In this document: positions 35,169 to 48,279 of the stretch, in pieces
Position numbering within the stretch: the first letter of the stretch is position 1
Layout of the letters: every line of letters begins with the position of its first letter
Origin: Hormiphora californensis
Taxonomy: Eukaryota; Ctenophora; Tentaculata; Cydippida; Pleurobrachiidae
NCBI GenBank assembly: GCA_020137815.1
Contig: CM035351.1
Location: forward strand, 4,733,078 to 4,797,077
Length of the DNA stretch: 64,000 nucleotides
Reading direction: 5' to 3'
Program-made: the position numbers and the translations under genes
The notes under the pieces: model-generated
What the model was told of the DNA's origin: nothing
The model's input: the letters and a program-made list of their open reading frames with translations, nothing else
Databases searched by the model: none

Positions 35169-36818
35169 ATGACTGCAGCGGGGGGTTTAACAAAAGCCGA
35201 GGAACACTTCATCTCCTTCGCCAAGAGGCTAGCACACAATGACAAGAAGGTCCGATCTACGTCCTTTAAGAAACTCCGAAAGTGGCTGGTCACCAGATGT
35301 AAGGAGGTGAAATTGGAACACAAGGAATGGCTGACGACCTGGAAGGGGCTATATTTCTCAATGTGGTACAGTGACAAACCCCTGCTACAGGAGGCCCTAG
35401 CCGCTGACATTGCTTCTGTTATGGCGCTTCTCCCGGCCCCCCGGGACGCTATGGGGTTCCTAGCCGGGTTCTGTGATACCCTGGGGAGAGAGTGGCACAC
35501 CATAGACAGATTGAGACTGGACAAATATTACATGTTTCTGAAGACCATGTTAAAGAGTGTTTTTGGGTTTTGTACCACGGAGGACCTGGCCCAAGATGCT
35601 GCCGCTGTTCTGGATAAATACATCATCAACAGTACCACATGCCCAGATTCCATTGCGGTGTACATTGCTGAACACATGTATACTATACACAGTGAGATAC
35701 CCAATGAGGACCTCATTTGTGGGCTCCTTGCCAGCTTTTCAACTCTCCTATCCTCAACAAGGAAGAGGGACTTGTCCAGGGTGTTACAAGATAACGTGTT
35801 TAAACCAATTGTTAAGGTAGAGGTTGTCGGACCTTTCGGGAGTTTGGTGACGCATCTGAAACAGCTGGCTGTCCAGCAGGAGATATTGACACGAAACAGG
35901 AAGGTGTTGTACCGACTTATCCAGCAGATACCCAACGTTGAGTTGGAGGAGGATGGTAATGGGGAGGAGGAGGAGAAGGAGACCAATGGAAGCGAGGAAG
36001 TGGAAATGGCTGAGGGAGAGGAGGAGGAGCTAGAGGAGGAGGAGGTAATGGAGGGGGAGGAGGAGGATGGTGGCGCTGAGGAGGTGTCTGAAACTGAAGA
36101 AGTGGCTGAAACTGAGGAGACAGAGGAGGTGGCTGAAGAATCGGCCGAGGAAGTGGAAGAAGAAGCGGCTGAAGAGGTGGCTGAAGAAACAGCTGAAGAA
36201 GCGGCTGAAGAAGTGGCTGAAGAAGTGGCTGAAGAAACAGCTGAAGAAACAGCTGAAGAAACAGCTGAAGAAGCGGCTCAAGAAGTGGCTGAGAATCAGA
36301 AAGAAGAAGATGTGGTAATGGAAGAGGAACAAGGGGAGAAAACAGTTCCTGAGGAGGGGGCTGAGAAGGAGACTGAACAATTATCAGAATCGCCTGTAGA
36401 GGAGGTGTCAAAACCAGAAACTACACCAGAAGATACTGCCGAACCAGTTGAAACCACTGAGCCAGAAACGACTCCCGCTGAAGAGGAGGGTGTATCACCT
36501 GGTACAACGATAAAAATAGTCAACACGAGTAGCAGGAAGAGGCGGAAAAAGTCGACTGTTGTTATTGATGGTACCCCTACTGCACCCGCTACACCTATCA
36601 TGACAGACAGCCCTATCTCGACTCGGGCTGGCCGGGAGAAGAAAAAAGTTAGGTTATCCATGGAGAATAACCAGACTTTCTTTTTCAAGAAAAACTCTAC
36701 TCTCGATAGCCCTAAACCTTTTGATGGCTCCAAAACCCCCACTCGCAGTGCCCTGAAACTCTCCCCAGCCATCACCAGATCTCAATCTCGGAGAAAGAAA
36801 ACGCAGAAGAGAACGTAG
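35169..36818 (+). CDS. RRP1: Ribosomal RNA processing protein 1 (RRP1/Nop52 family)
   Basis: A 549-residue single-exon ORF. The N-terminal 215 or so residues form the conserved Nop52 domain (FAKRLAHNDKKVRSTSFKKL, LWKGL-like TWKGLYFSMWYSDKPL, HTIDRLRLDKYYMFL). A Glu-rich region with repeated EEVAEE/ETAEEA follows (about 265-400), then a basic C-terminus. The segment KKVRLSMENNQTFFFKKNST resembles the conserved C-terminal motif of metazoan RRP1/RRP1B (KV.F..N.T..FKK). It acts in nucleolar pre-60S maturation (known for the family). CTCTCAG at 35160 just before the ATG suggests a 5' UTR intron end, or is only pyrimidine-rich leader. It lies 260 bp after POLE2 on the same strand. Confidence 0.9.
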   Translation: MTAAGGLTKAEEHFISFAKRLAHNDKKVRSTSFKKLRKWLVTRCKEVKLEHKEWLTTWKGLYFSMWYSDKPLLQEALAADIASVMALLPAPRDAMGFLAGFCDTLGREWHTIDRLRLDKYYMFLKTMLKSVFGFCTTEDLAQDAAAVLDKYIINSTTCPDSIAVYIAEHMYTIHSEIPNEDLICGLLASFSTLLSSTRKRDLSRVLQDNVFKPIVKVEVVGPFGSLVTHLKQLAVQQEILTRNRKVLYRLIQQIPNVELEEDGNGEEEEKETNGSEEVEMAEGEEEELEEEEVMEGEEEDGGAEEVSETEEVAETEETEEVAEESAEEVEEEAAEEVAEETAEEAAEEVAEEVAEETAEETAEETAEEAAQEVAENQKEEDVVMEEEQGEKTVPEEGAEKETEQLSESPVEEVSKPETTPEDTAEPVETTEPETTPAEEEGVSPGTTIKIVNTSSRKRRKKSTVVIDGTPTAPATPIMTDSPISTRAGREKKKVRLSMENNQTFFFKKNSTLDSPKPFDGSKTPTRSALKLSPAITRSQSRRKKTQKRT

Positions 36819-37804
36819 TTATTGGGACTCATTTTTAAAGCAATTTTATTTACTAGGGTTATTTTTTGATGCCGAACCACCGATGCAGACAAAAGTCGAA
36901 CATTTAAATCTGGTCACGATGATTTATTGGTTTGGAATCGTATCAGTACTAATTTATTCCCTTTTATTAACCCAATGCGTATCAGTTAGTTGTTAATCCC
37001 AACTCTACAAAAACCACGTCTTCAGCAGCTCCAATCCCGCCCAGTTTTGTTGCGGGACAAAATAGCAATATTACCACCGCAACTAGCACACATTGGTGTT
37101 GGATTGTAATGGTTGTGGCGCGAGTGAACGGGTATTGAGCCGCGCACCAAACATGAATCTCCCGTCACGGAATTGAACGAAGGTGTGGTCATATAATTGA
37201 TCAATTAAGGCGTAATTACTACTTTGGTCGTCCAACTTCACACAACACTGGTTCAGTGGTTTGGTATAAACTGTTCGGGTCATTCTGTATTCAGACTGGG
37301 TTGCCTGGCTCCGGAACACGGAAGGGCGCGACGTGCCAAACAGGCTGTGTCACTCAGGTTCATAGCGAATTGAAAAGTCAGGTTTTCATAGACTTCGAAA
37401 CACATTAAACTGTATCAAACACAGACACACCTATCATTGTCGTGCTGTGAACCTCGTATTACATTACAACACAAACAATCCAAAATACAGTAGTACACCT
37501 GCCCTTACAGTACATTACATTTCAAGTTCTCTCTCACAGACAAAAAGACAGATATAAAGAGACCAAACTGTCCTATTGTCACATGTAGTCAGGAATTAAA
37601 TAATCTCACTAACAACCAAGACCTGCCGATCCTCCTATTACAATTATATCTAGATAACACAACATAATCAGAACCCACATATATAATTCTCACTGTCTTC
37701 CTCTCTTTCTCTCTTGGGGGCGATATCAGTCCCCAGCAGATGACAATCCGTACACACCCACCCCGGGCATATTTGTATCTCTACTCTCTCTCTCTCTCTC
37801 TCTC
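36819..37804. other. Convergent spacer between RRP1 and OSBP
   Basis: No gene seen. It holds the 3' UTRs of the convergent RRP1 (+) and OSBP (-) genes. CT repeats lie at about 37783-37806, directly at the OSBP stop. Confidence 0.4.
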
Positions 37805-40477
37805 TCAAGTCTGTTGCTCAGAAGGAGAGGTGGGTGAAGTTGCGAGGGATTCGGGTGAGGGGTCTTCGTATATCGTAGGACACCTCTCCCAATCTTGGCT
37901 GTCCTTGCACCTCCAGTATTCATCCGTAAACCGCCATATCTCCTCTCCGGTCACTTCGCATGTTCGCTTTTCAAACCACTTTGGTACGTATTTCGCTGAA
38001 GGGAAGGTGTTAGTTAGTGTTACTGGGATGAACTTTAGGTGTTATACTTGGTGTTACTCAACAAGGTGCCAGTGGTAGTGAAGGTGTTACTTGGGGTCCG
38101 GGTAGGTGATATTATTATTATTAATAAAATGATAGATTTTGTTGAGTAGATCAAATTGAAACCATGATGCTGTACTATAGCACACATGGCCATCACCACC
38201 TCCACTACTGTTACCCAGGAACCGACCGAAACAAGTAAACAACCAATCAGAACTCGTCATTTAGGTCACGTGACTGGTTATCTGCCAATCAGGGACCAGT
38301 ATTTCCTGATTCGGTCGGTTCCTGCTGTTACCTGATGGACCCTCCGCGGCAATGCGGGCTTCCCTTGCCCGTCTTCTAGTCCTCTGTCCCTCCTCTAGTT
38401 TCACTTTCATTAAGTTAGCATCCGGGTAATTCTGGTTCTCCATTAGCCTCTGTAGAAGGAGAGAGGGGTTTTAGCAACCATGGTAACAGCATCTTTGTTA
38501 CCCCTAGCAACCACAAGACACTCTAAACACTATACCTGATCAGGCCTGTTCCGGGAGTCACTGGGAGCAACTCCCTCCTCTGGCTCATTGAGATGGCACG
38601 CCAGGCTGGTAAAATGATAAATCTTCTCACTTTCCGGCAGGGTGGGATTCTTTAACCAGATCTGCCTGAAATCCTTTCCTTTCAGATCGTTAGGATCACT
38701 GGTAGTTGACATCCCAAACGACATGCTGTTATCCCACGTCCCATCCAGGATGAACCGGGGCTTGCCACTAGGATCAAAAACCCCACCGGTAACCCGCCGG
38801 GGCGTGTCCCGGGAGAAGTAGGAGTAGGGATGGAATTTAACCCGGGAGTTGGCCCCCGTGCTGTGTTCCTTTACCACTATGTCCCCACTTTGGTCAACCC
38901 AGAGCTTCCCAACAATAATATTGTGCACTGTTGTACACACCTGAGAGGGAGGGAAGGGAGTAATTATGGGTGTGTGTGTACTTAGAGAGTGTAGTTTGAA
39001 AATGAGGCACGGAAATCTCCCTCAAATCTCAATAGTGTGTACTAGTAGGCCCGTTCGCCCTACGGGCGAATTTCGGGGAAATGGTAGCTAGATTATCCAT
39101 TAGGGAACGCTGACATCACCTGCACCATCCGTTCCTAGCCTATCTCTCATTTTCTTCCTACTCATGTTGTTGTACGCTCTGGGCTTCCTGACAGTGACAA
39201 TTTCAAGGTCCGAATTTAAGAGATCAATGTCATGGAGGTGCAGTGCTGTTCCAGAAACTCATCACGTGAAAACTTGGCCGCTATGTAGCCGATTAGGAGA
39301 CTTCTATATTCGACTGGAGAAATCACCCTTGGGCCGCCCAAGGGTGATTACTCTAGTTGGGCGACGTTGGGTAAAGCTATCCGTAGTCGTTGATTGGCTC
39401 GCTTGAACACGTTGGCGTAATCTGTCATATTCTCTAGCCTGCTCTCTGACAGCAGCAGATCTTCTGGGTCCATATAACCGTTGCCGAATAGCGCTTGGGG
39501 TGGAAGAGCTAGACATCAGGATTCAGGACAGAAGTAAAAGAATGCACGTGCAGAATTGAATTCCCCCTTGGTACCCAACTGCAACCGGGAGAGAGATCTC
39601 CAGGTCCCTCTTATAATTGCACGTGCAAGTGTTGTTGCTAGGTGACATGTGTCACACAATTTGCTTAGTAAGTAGTATGATTACATAAACATATCTCTGT
39701 GACACAGGGATATGTATTACACACAGAGTCCCCCCCCCCCGCCTGAAAATACGCCCACCGTTCTAAATTGTCTAAAGTTTGTACCCGACCCTTCTTCAAT
39801 TCTCTCAAAGATAAAAAATAAGATTCGAGTGCTTTACAATTTCCTCACCTTATTCCAGGTAAAATGATGTCCAGTTTTCTTGTTGATAAAGTGGGAGGTT
39901 CCAATGGGGAACACCTGGAGGTACTTGCCCCGGAATTTAGAGGTCATGGAGAAGTCTTGGTAGTAGGTCCATTTCTCGTGTTCCACATGGAGGGCTGACA
40001 CGGGCGGGTGATGGGATACCTGGAAGGGAGGGGCTGTTATAGGGGAGGTGGTACAATGTGAGAGAGGGCAGGTGGATAAAACTGTATGTAGAGATAGTGA
40101 GACAATACATGGTAACCATGGCAATATGGTCACCATGGCAATATGGTCACCATGGCGAATGAGTGTTAAATAACAAGAAAAGATAGGATGGATAAGTTTC
40201 GCTTTATCAAACCTGTTCTGCAATACTCTTCCACCCGAAATCATCTGTTCTGTCGCACTCGAATGTTTCCCCTAGTAGCGGGTTGAATGGTTTACTGGTC
40301 CGGCAGCTGGTGGTAGCATAGCTAGAGACCGCCACTGCGGATATGTAGCACAATGCCTCCTCAATAGAGCCAGCATCTGCTGCACTGGTTAGAAGGTGAG
40401 CATATTCCATGTCTTCTGTTAGTCGCTGTAGGAACGATAAGGGCTCGTTGAAATTCACCTGGAGGGATAGAGGAGGG

Positions 40478-40576
<99 letters not shown>

Positions 40577-40629
40577 AGATACGAGAGCGCAGCGATAGCA
40601 CGGATCTATCTCTCTATCCTTCTCTCTCC

Positions 40630-40682
<53 letters not shown>

Positions 40683-43600
40683 GTCTCTCTCTCTCTCTCC
40701 CTCTCTCTCTCTCTCTCCTCTCTCTCCTCTCTCGCTGTCTCTATCGCTCTCTCGCTATCCTCTCGTTCTTTCCATCTTTCTCGATGTTTACATAACGTAG
40801 GCATAGGGTAGGAGGGGGTAATTCGGGTCACCTTTTTGATTAAAGTGGTATTCCCTTGGTTGTGGCAGAATGTCTGCACATAAAATCTATTCAATTTATC
40901 CAATGTGACACTTGTTAAGATATTTGGACTGTTGAAGTTTTCAAATCCAACCTTTTTCACACATAATAAAGCCCACGAAATCGTTAGTTTGCGTATTGTT
41001 GGTAATTCGGGTCAGTGGCTAAATCGGGCCACGCGCGTATTCAGCCAATCACAGCCCTCGCAAACAAACACGTGACCAAATGACCCGAATTACCAACACA
41101 GCGTGTTGCCGCTGAAATCATGTGGTTAATTCGGGTCACGTGTTTGTAATTCGGGCCAGCTGTTGGTTGGCTGATGGTTGGCTGTTGGTTGGCTGTCAGA
41201 GCGTGTGTATCTAATCATTCCTTATATGGGAGGCACGTGCTACCCATATACGACTTGAGAGGGGCTGTTACTAAGACAACACTGCATATTTGCAGTGCTG
41301 TGTGTACATTTGCTTTGTAGATTTCGTTGTTCTAGAACTGCTGCTCTAGAGGCCCCTAGAGGCCCCTAAAGGACCCTAGAGGCCCCTAAAAGCCCCTAGA
41401 GGACCCTAGAGGCCCCTAAAAGCCCCTAGAAGCCCCTAGAGGCCCCCTAGAGGCCCCTAGAGGCCCCAAATCGAGAAGAAAACATAAAATATGGGGCCAG
41501 AAATCACTCAAACTTGCTGATTTATCGCAAAAATAAGGTGACCCGACATAGCCGCTTTGCCTGTGACCCGAATTACAAACATGACCCGAATTACCAACTG
41601 ACCCGAATTATCCCCTCCTACCTAGTGATAAAAGCGAAGGAAGTGAAAACAAAAAGGAGAGTTCGAGGAGAATTTGAAAAGTTTCATGATTCCCTTTACT
41701 TGCAAGTTTCCCTTAGCCTTATTTCCCTGCCCGGGTGAATGCCGAAGGCATTCACCCGGATGCCTTTTTACTTTGTAAAAAGGCATAGCAGGGTTAGAAT
41801 TCGAAAACGACATTTTGGTATACTAACTAATCGGTAGAGGGACCATTTTGGTCACACTTGTGGCGCGCACGATCTGACACTTGCGGAGTAAAATGCGCGC
41901 GCGCAAACAATTGAAATTTTATGAGGGGCGTGCGGCTATAAACTGTAACACGCGGCAAAATTTGTTTTATATCGGCTGCGCGTTTTCATTGGGGAAAAAT
42001 TTTCAATTTCTCCATTTTCCGAAAAATTGAAAAATCTGCGTTTTGTTCAAAAATTCGAAAAACACAAATCCCCATTTTGCGGACAGCTTACTCGTTGGGC
42101 GAGTTGAATGGCAAATCGAAGAGGGCAGGGAAACGTAGCATTATGGATACATAATGCAAATAATTCTTGTTTTATATTCAAGCAATTGATGCACTTTTTG
42201 GGTCTATAATTGTTTATCTTTTTGCTCGTTTTCCAAATCATTTTTCCTTTAGGCACACCATGGCTGCTACTACAAAATTCAAATTGGACATACTTCCATC
42301 ATGGATCGAAAGTGACAATTATGCTTCCCATATCTTTCAAGGGTTCTGTTGGACTATTTATTATTATAAAGAAGACAAAGATATTCTTGCAATGATTGCA
42401 TGTGCTCCGGTTGAGTCCACAAAGGAATGGAACTGCATAGCATCTTTTACCCTGACTAACATTACCACTGGAACTAATAAAACATTTGAAAGTAAGATTC
42501 CACTTGAACGTGAAGATTATTTCCTTTGGGGTCCTTGGAAGTTTGCAGAGCTAACCCGAGTCGATTTATCGACTCGGGTCGGGACACCTTATAAGGTGAC
42601 GCTTGAAGCTACAATCACGGTAAAGGAAAGCTACATTGGACCACCCATAGTAACTAAAGCTAGATCTAACCACGTGATTTTTCATCGTATGGCGAAAGAT
42701 TTTTTCGAGGAATCAAGGGTGCAGAGCACTGCTCATCAAGAGATTAACTCGATTTGGACCACAGACAGTGAAAAAACTGACAATTGCCTAACGTTCGCAA
42801 TAACAAAACACAATTTAGATGGCAAACTAGAGTCAAATTTTCCAAGTGGAGCGGTTATAATCACCATACGAGGACCAAATTCAGTTGAAACAAAAACAGG
42901 AAACGTGGGGCAAAATATTGTGTTTGAGACGGCAATATGCGAACAATCGGTAGTCACGTTTTTGATACACGATCAACCATTATCATGCGAGGCAGCGGTT
43001 TCAAAAGGATTCGATTTCGGAATAGAGAAGCTATCCCATCCTGCTCATGGGAACGCTATATTTAAACTACAAGACGAAACTAAAATGCCCCTTAACTCCA
43101 TGGTTCTAGCATACAATTCTCCAGTTCTGATGGATTTGATTGAAAAGGAGGGGGAGCTAGAGCATGATGTGTCAGACTTCGAGCCAGAGTCGGTTAGAAT
43201 CTTTGCTGATGCCTGTTACACAGGGAATCTGGAAATGTTACCGGATACCACTGAGTTCAAAGTTTTAAGCGATTTTGTGAAAATGGTAAATGTGTTCAAA
43301 GTTGATTGGGCAAAAGATGGATGTTTAGAGTTCTATAAGAGAAACCTCCCCATACCATGTGATGACGTCGATACCTATTGGAACTACGCTATTCTAGCAC
43401 TAGACTCAGCGGTCAAGTACTCAGACAGACGTCTGCTGGACTACCTTCTTTCTAGTATCCCGGAAACCAAAACGAAGTTACAGATCCGTATCTCTCGGCT
43501 GTTCGTAGAAACAACGAAGCGATCCCAATTGGATCTAGTGATGGTGATGGTAGTTGAGTTCGACCTCGCTAATGAGTTCATGCAGCAAGCTCTCTCAATG

Positions 43601-46600
43601 TTGATGATCAAGCATCAAATCCCGCTTCTCGACTACTGGCTGGAAAACTTCAATTTTTCATTCTGTACGGAAGAAACTTTATCTGTGTTGGCAGAGGCCG
43701 TTGAGTTAAACACCGATGCCGAAATTAGTTGTAAATTGATGGCAAATATAGAACAGGAGAGTAAAGTAGAAACAACTCGCGAAGCAGAGGAGGGTGACAC
43801 AGAGGAGGGTGACACAGAAGAGAGTGACCCAGAGGAAAATGACTTAGAGGAAGGTAACTTGGACGAAGGTGACTTGGAGGAAGGTGACTTAGAGGAAGGT
43901 GACTTAGAAGAGGGTGGAGCAGAAGAAGGTGGATCAGAGGAAGGTGGAGCAGAGGAGGGTGGAGCAGAGGAGGGTGGAGCAGAGGAGGGTGGAGCAGAGG
44001 AGGGTGGAGCAGAGGAGGGTGGAGCAGAGGAAGGTGGAGCAGAGGAGGGTGGAGCAGAGGAGGGTGGAGCAGAGGAAGGTGACTTAGAGGAAGGTGGAGC
44101 AGAGGAGGGTGGAGCAGAGGAAGGTGACTTAGAGGAAGGTGGAGCAGAGGAGGGTGGAGCAGAGGAGGGTGGAGCAGAGGAGGGTGGAGCAGAGGAGGGT
44201 GGAGCAGTGGAAGGTGACTTAGAGGAGGGTGGAGCAGAAGAAGGTGGAGCAGAGGAGGGTGGAGCAGAGGTCAGCGAAGAAGCAGACATCGAGGATGGAA
44301 CTCTAGCAACTGTGGCAAGGAATCATTGGAGGATGATAGTGAGCTCGAATTGGCCCTGTTCTAACAGGAGACCCTTCTGTCGAAGGAAGAGAGAACTTTG
44401 GACAACTGAGGAAGCAGAAAAGAGGGACTCAGAGGTTTCCAAATGAAAGTGAGGGAAAGTGAGGTGAGACTCTGAACTTGTGAATGTTTTTGATTCCTAA
44501 TGTTATAGATGTTTTGTGGAAACACTTGTATCCCAATAAAGTTAGAAAATGTGTTTGAATTTGAAACGGATACCCAGGGAAAATACTTGGTAGTTACTTC
44601 TGTCTTCTACGTTGCAGGTACGCTAAAACGTGTCCTACTACTGCACAGGCCAAGGGAAGCTACTTGGTAGCGAAATACACCTGTGCTACCATAGAAACTA
44701 AACTTGTATAACGGGTTCATGGCCATTACTTGATACAATACACCCACTTACCGGCATGGGGATCTTGCTAAGTTCCTTCCCAATACAATTCTTCATGATA
44801 TTCCACAGGTTCGCCTTGTCATTTGGCTTGTCTGGAATGCGCATCCTCCGCTTCCTTGAACCCTGTGGATAGAGACGGGTATAACAGAGAGGGGTATAAC
44901 AGAGAGGGTATAATAGAGAGGGTAGATCGAGAGAGGGTTATTTATAAAAGAGTAATGTAACCACATGTAGAGGAGATTGTCCCTACTAATACGAAATGAC
45001 TCATACCTTGGCTGGTGGAGCTGCAGTGTCAAGTTCTGCAGTGCTCTGTTGAACTACTGCTGTAGTGCCCTCCTGGCAGGCAGTGTTGCTGTTGCTTTGG
45101 TCAATTGCATCATAGAAATCATCATCCTCCTCGTCGCTGTCAAATATCCCAACAACGCCTTCACCGGGGGGCCTATCTGGGGGGGGGGGCGGGGCGGGCG
45201 TTAGAGGAGTGGGGGCCTATCTGAGGGGGGGGGGCGGGCGTTACTCGTTAGAGAGGGGGGATATCCCAACAACGCCTTCACCGGGGGGCCTATCTGGGGG
45301 GGGGGGGGGCGTTACTCGTTAGAGAGGGGGGATATCCCAACAACGCCTTCACCGGGTGGCCTATCTAAGGAGGGAGGGATATCCCAACAATGCCTTCACC
45401 GGGGGGCCTATCTGAGGGGGGAGGTAGCCGTTAGAGGGGAATACAACAACCGGAGACTGGAGAGGGGGGTTAACAAGTGACATATAATAGGACTTAACAC
45501 CATCAGGGCACCATCACTATACCAACCTGCTGTTTCGTTGTCTGTCAGGTTCCTCTTGCTCTTGTTCATTGCCTTCTCCAGTGACATGTGCTGGCGTGCC
45601 AGACTCTCCACTGTCTCCTCGAGTCTCTCCCGTTGCTCCCGGGCCATCTGCCATTCCTTCTCGTGATGTGCTGCGTACGTGACAAACGTGCCGCAAGCCT
45701 GGGAAAACCACAATGACTGGACGGGTTTCAGTATGGGAGCAGTTTAGGTATTTAAAAAGAGAATTACACAACTTTAATATCAAATTAACTTTGTTAATTA
45801 ATAGTTTGTAGAGATGGTATCTCCTTCCGGCTGGGCATTAATTAATTAACAATTAACAATATTTTTGACAGCCTCTAACCTTCATCATAGAGCTAGAAAC
45901 GACCCGAAACTCAGCGGTCCGCTTGATGAGATTAGCAACTTGGGGATCCTTTACGAGACTCTTGAGCTTGGTGCTGTCTTCGATTTGGGATATGGCCTAC
46001 ACAGAGAGATAGTAGATGGATAAACAGAGAGATAAAAATGATAAAACAGAGAGAAAAAGATAGAATGAGTGAGAGATGGTTAACCGAGGCAATGTTACAC
46101 ACAGAATTTCCTTCCTCTAATACATGCATAGCAAACGACTAACACACACAGAGATATAAGGGAGTAAGAAGAGCAAAATTTTCCCCTGTCTCTCCTCTCT
46201 CTTCCTCATCCTCCTTCCTCTCTCTCTCTCTCTCTTCCTCTCTTCTTCTCCTCTCCTCTTCCCCTTCCTCTCTCTATATCAACCCCTCTTATCCCTTCTT
46301 GGATTTTGGAGTAGGAGGAGGGCCCCAAAAATCGTAGGACAGAGAAAAGGATGCTGGATGGGAGTGATTCCTCTTCGGGGATTGGGGGGGTTTTTAAAAA
46401 AAAAAAAACCTTTTTTAATTGGGAAAATTTTTTTAAAAAAATTTTTTCCCCCCCCCAAAAAATTTTTTTTTTTTTTTTTTTGAAGGGTTTTTTTGGGGGA
46501 AAAAAAAAAAATTTTTTTTTTTAAAAAAAAATTTTTAAAAAACCCCCCTTTTTTCCCTTTTTTTTTTGGGGGGGGGGGGGGTTTTTTTTTAAAAAAAAAA

Positions 46601-48222
46601 AAAAGGGTTAAAAAAAGGGGGGAAAATGGAAAAAAAAAAAAAAAATTTTTTAAAAAAAAGGAAAAACCACCCCCCCTTTTAAAAAAAAAAAAAACCCCCG
46701 TTTAAAAAAACCCCTTTTTTCCCCCCCCCTCCCCCTCCCCCTTTTTTTCTCTTCCCCCCTTTTTTTTTTTTTTCTCCCTTTTTTTTTTTTTTTTCCCCCC
46801 CCCCCCCCCCCTTTTTTTTGGGGGGGGAAAAAAAAAAAGAAAAAAAAGGGAAAAGGGGGAAGAAAAAAGGAGAAGGGAAAAAATTTGGGGGAAAAAAAAG
46901 CGAGGGAGAGAGAGAGGGGGAGGGGAGGAAAAGGGGGGGGGGGAAAAAAAAAGGGGAAAAAAGGGGGGGGGAAAAAAAAGGGGGGGGGGGAAAAAAAGAG
47001 AGAGGGAAAAGGGGGGGAAAAAAAAGAAAAAAAGGGGGGGGGGGGGGGGGGCCCCCCCCCCCTTTTTTTTTAAAAAGGGTTTTGGGGGGGGGGGGGCCCC
47101 CGGGGGGGTTTTTTTTTTTTAAAACCCGGGGAAAAAAAAAAAAGGGGGGAAAAAAAAAAAAAAAAAAAATTAAAAATTTAAACCCCCCTTTTAAAAAAAA
47201 AAACCCCCCTTTTTTTCCCCCCAAACCCCCAAAAAAAAAAAAAACCCCCCGGGCCCCCCCCTTTTTTTTTAAAAAAAAAAGGGGGGGGAAAAGAAAAAAA
47301 AAAAGGGGGAAAACCCCCCCCCGGGAAAAAAAAAAAAAAAAAAAGGGGGGGAAAAAAACCCCCCTTCCCCCCTTTTAAAAATTTCCCCCCCCAAATTCCC
47401 CCTTTCCTTTTGGTTTTTTCCCCAAAAAAAAAGGGGGGGGTTTAAAAATTTCCCCCCCGGGGGTTCCCCCCTTTTTTAAACCCCCCCCCCCCCCAAAAAA
47501 AAAAAAAACCCCCTTTTAAAAAAAAAGGGGGGGAAAAAAAAAGGGGGGGGGGGAAAAAAGGGGGGGGGAAAAAAAAAGGGGGGGGGGGAAAGGGGAAAAA
47601 GGGGGGAAAGGAAGGGGGGGGGGCCGGGAAAAAAAGGGGGAAAAGGGGGGGGGCCCCCCTTTTTTTGGGGAAAAAAAAAATTTTTTTTTTTTAAAAAAAA
47701 AAAAAAAGGGGAAATAAAGGAAAAAAGGGGGGGGGAAAATTTGGGAAAAAAAGGGGGGGGGGAAAAAAGGGGGAAAAAGGGGGGGGAAAAAAAAAAAAAA
47801 TTTTTGGGGGGGGGGGGTTTTTTTTTTGGGGGCCCCCCGGGGGGGGGCAGGGGAAGGGGGGTTAATTTTTTAAAAAAAAAGGAAAATAAAAAAAAAATTT
47901 TTTAAAAAAAACCCGGGGGGGGTTTTTTGGGGTTTTTTGGGGCCCCCCGGGGTTTTTTAAAAAAGGGGGGGTTCCCTTCCCCCGGGGGAAAAAAGGGGCC
48001 CCCCCCGGTTCCCCCGGGGGTTTTTTTAAAAAAAAACTTTTAAAACCCCCCCGGGGGGGCCCCCCCCCCTTTTTTCCCGGGGGGGGGGGGGGGGGGGGGG
48101 AAAAAAAAACCCGGGGGGGGGGTTTTTCCCCCCCAAAAAAAACCCAAAAGGCCAAAACAAAAAAGGGGCAAACCAAAGGGGGGGGGGGGAAAGATGAGAA
48201 GAGCGTAGAGAGAGATAGAGAG

Positions 48223-48279
<57 letters not shown>

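Noticed and set aside
35917-36411. 164-codon - strand proline/leucine ORF
   Set aside because: Antisense shadow of the Glu-rich part of RRP1.
43633-44289. 218-codon - strand ORF (APPSS repeats)
   Set aside because: Antisense shadow of the EEGGA repeat of the MATH-BTB gene.
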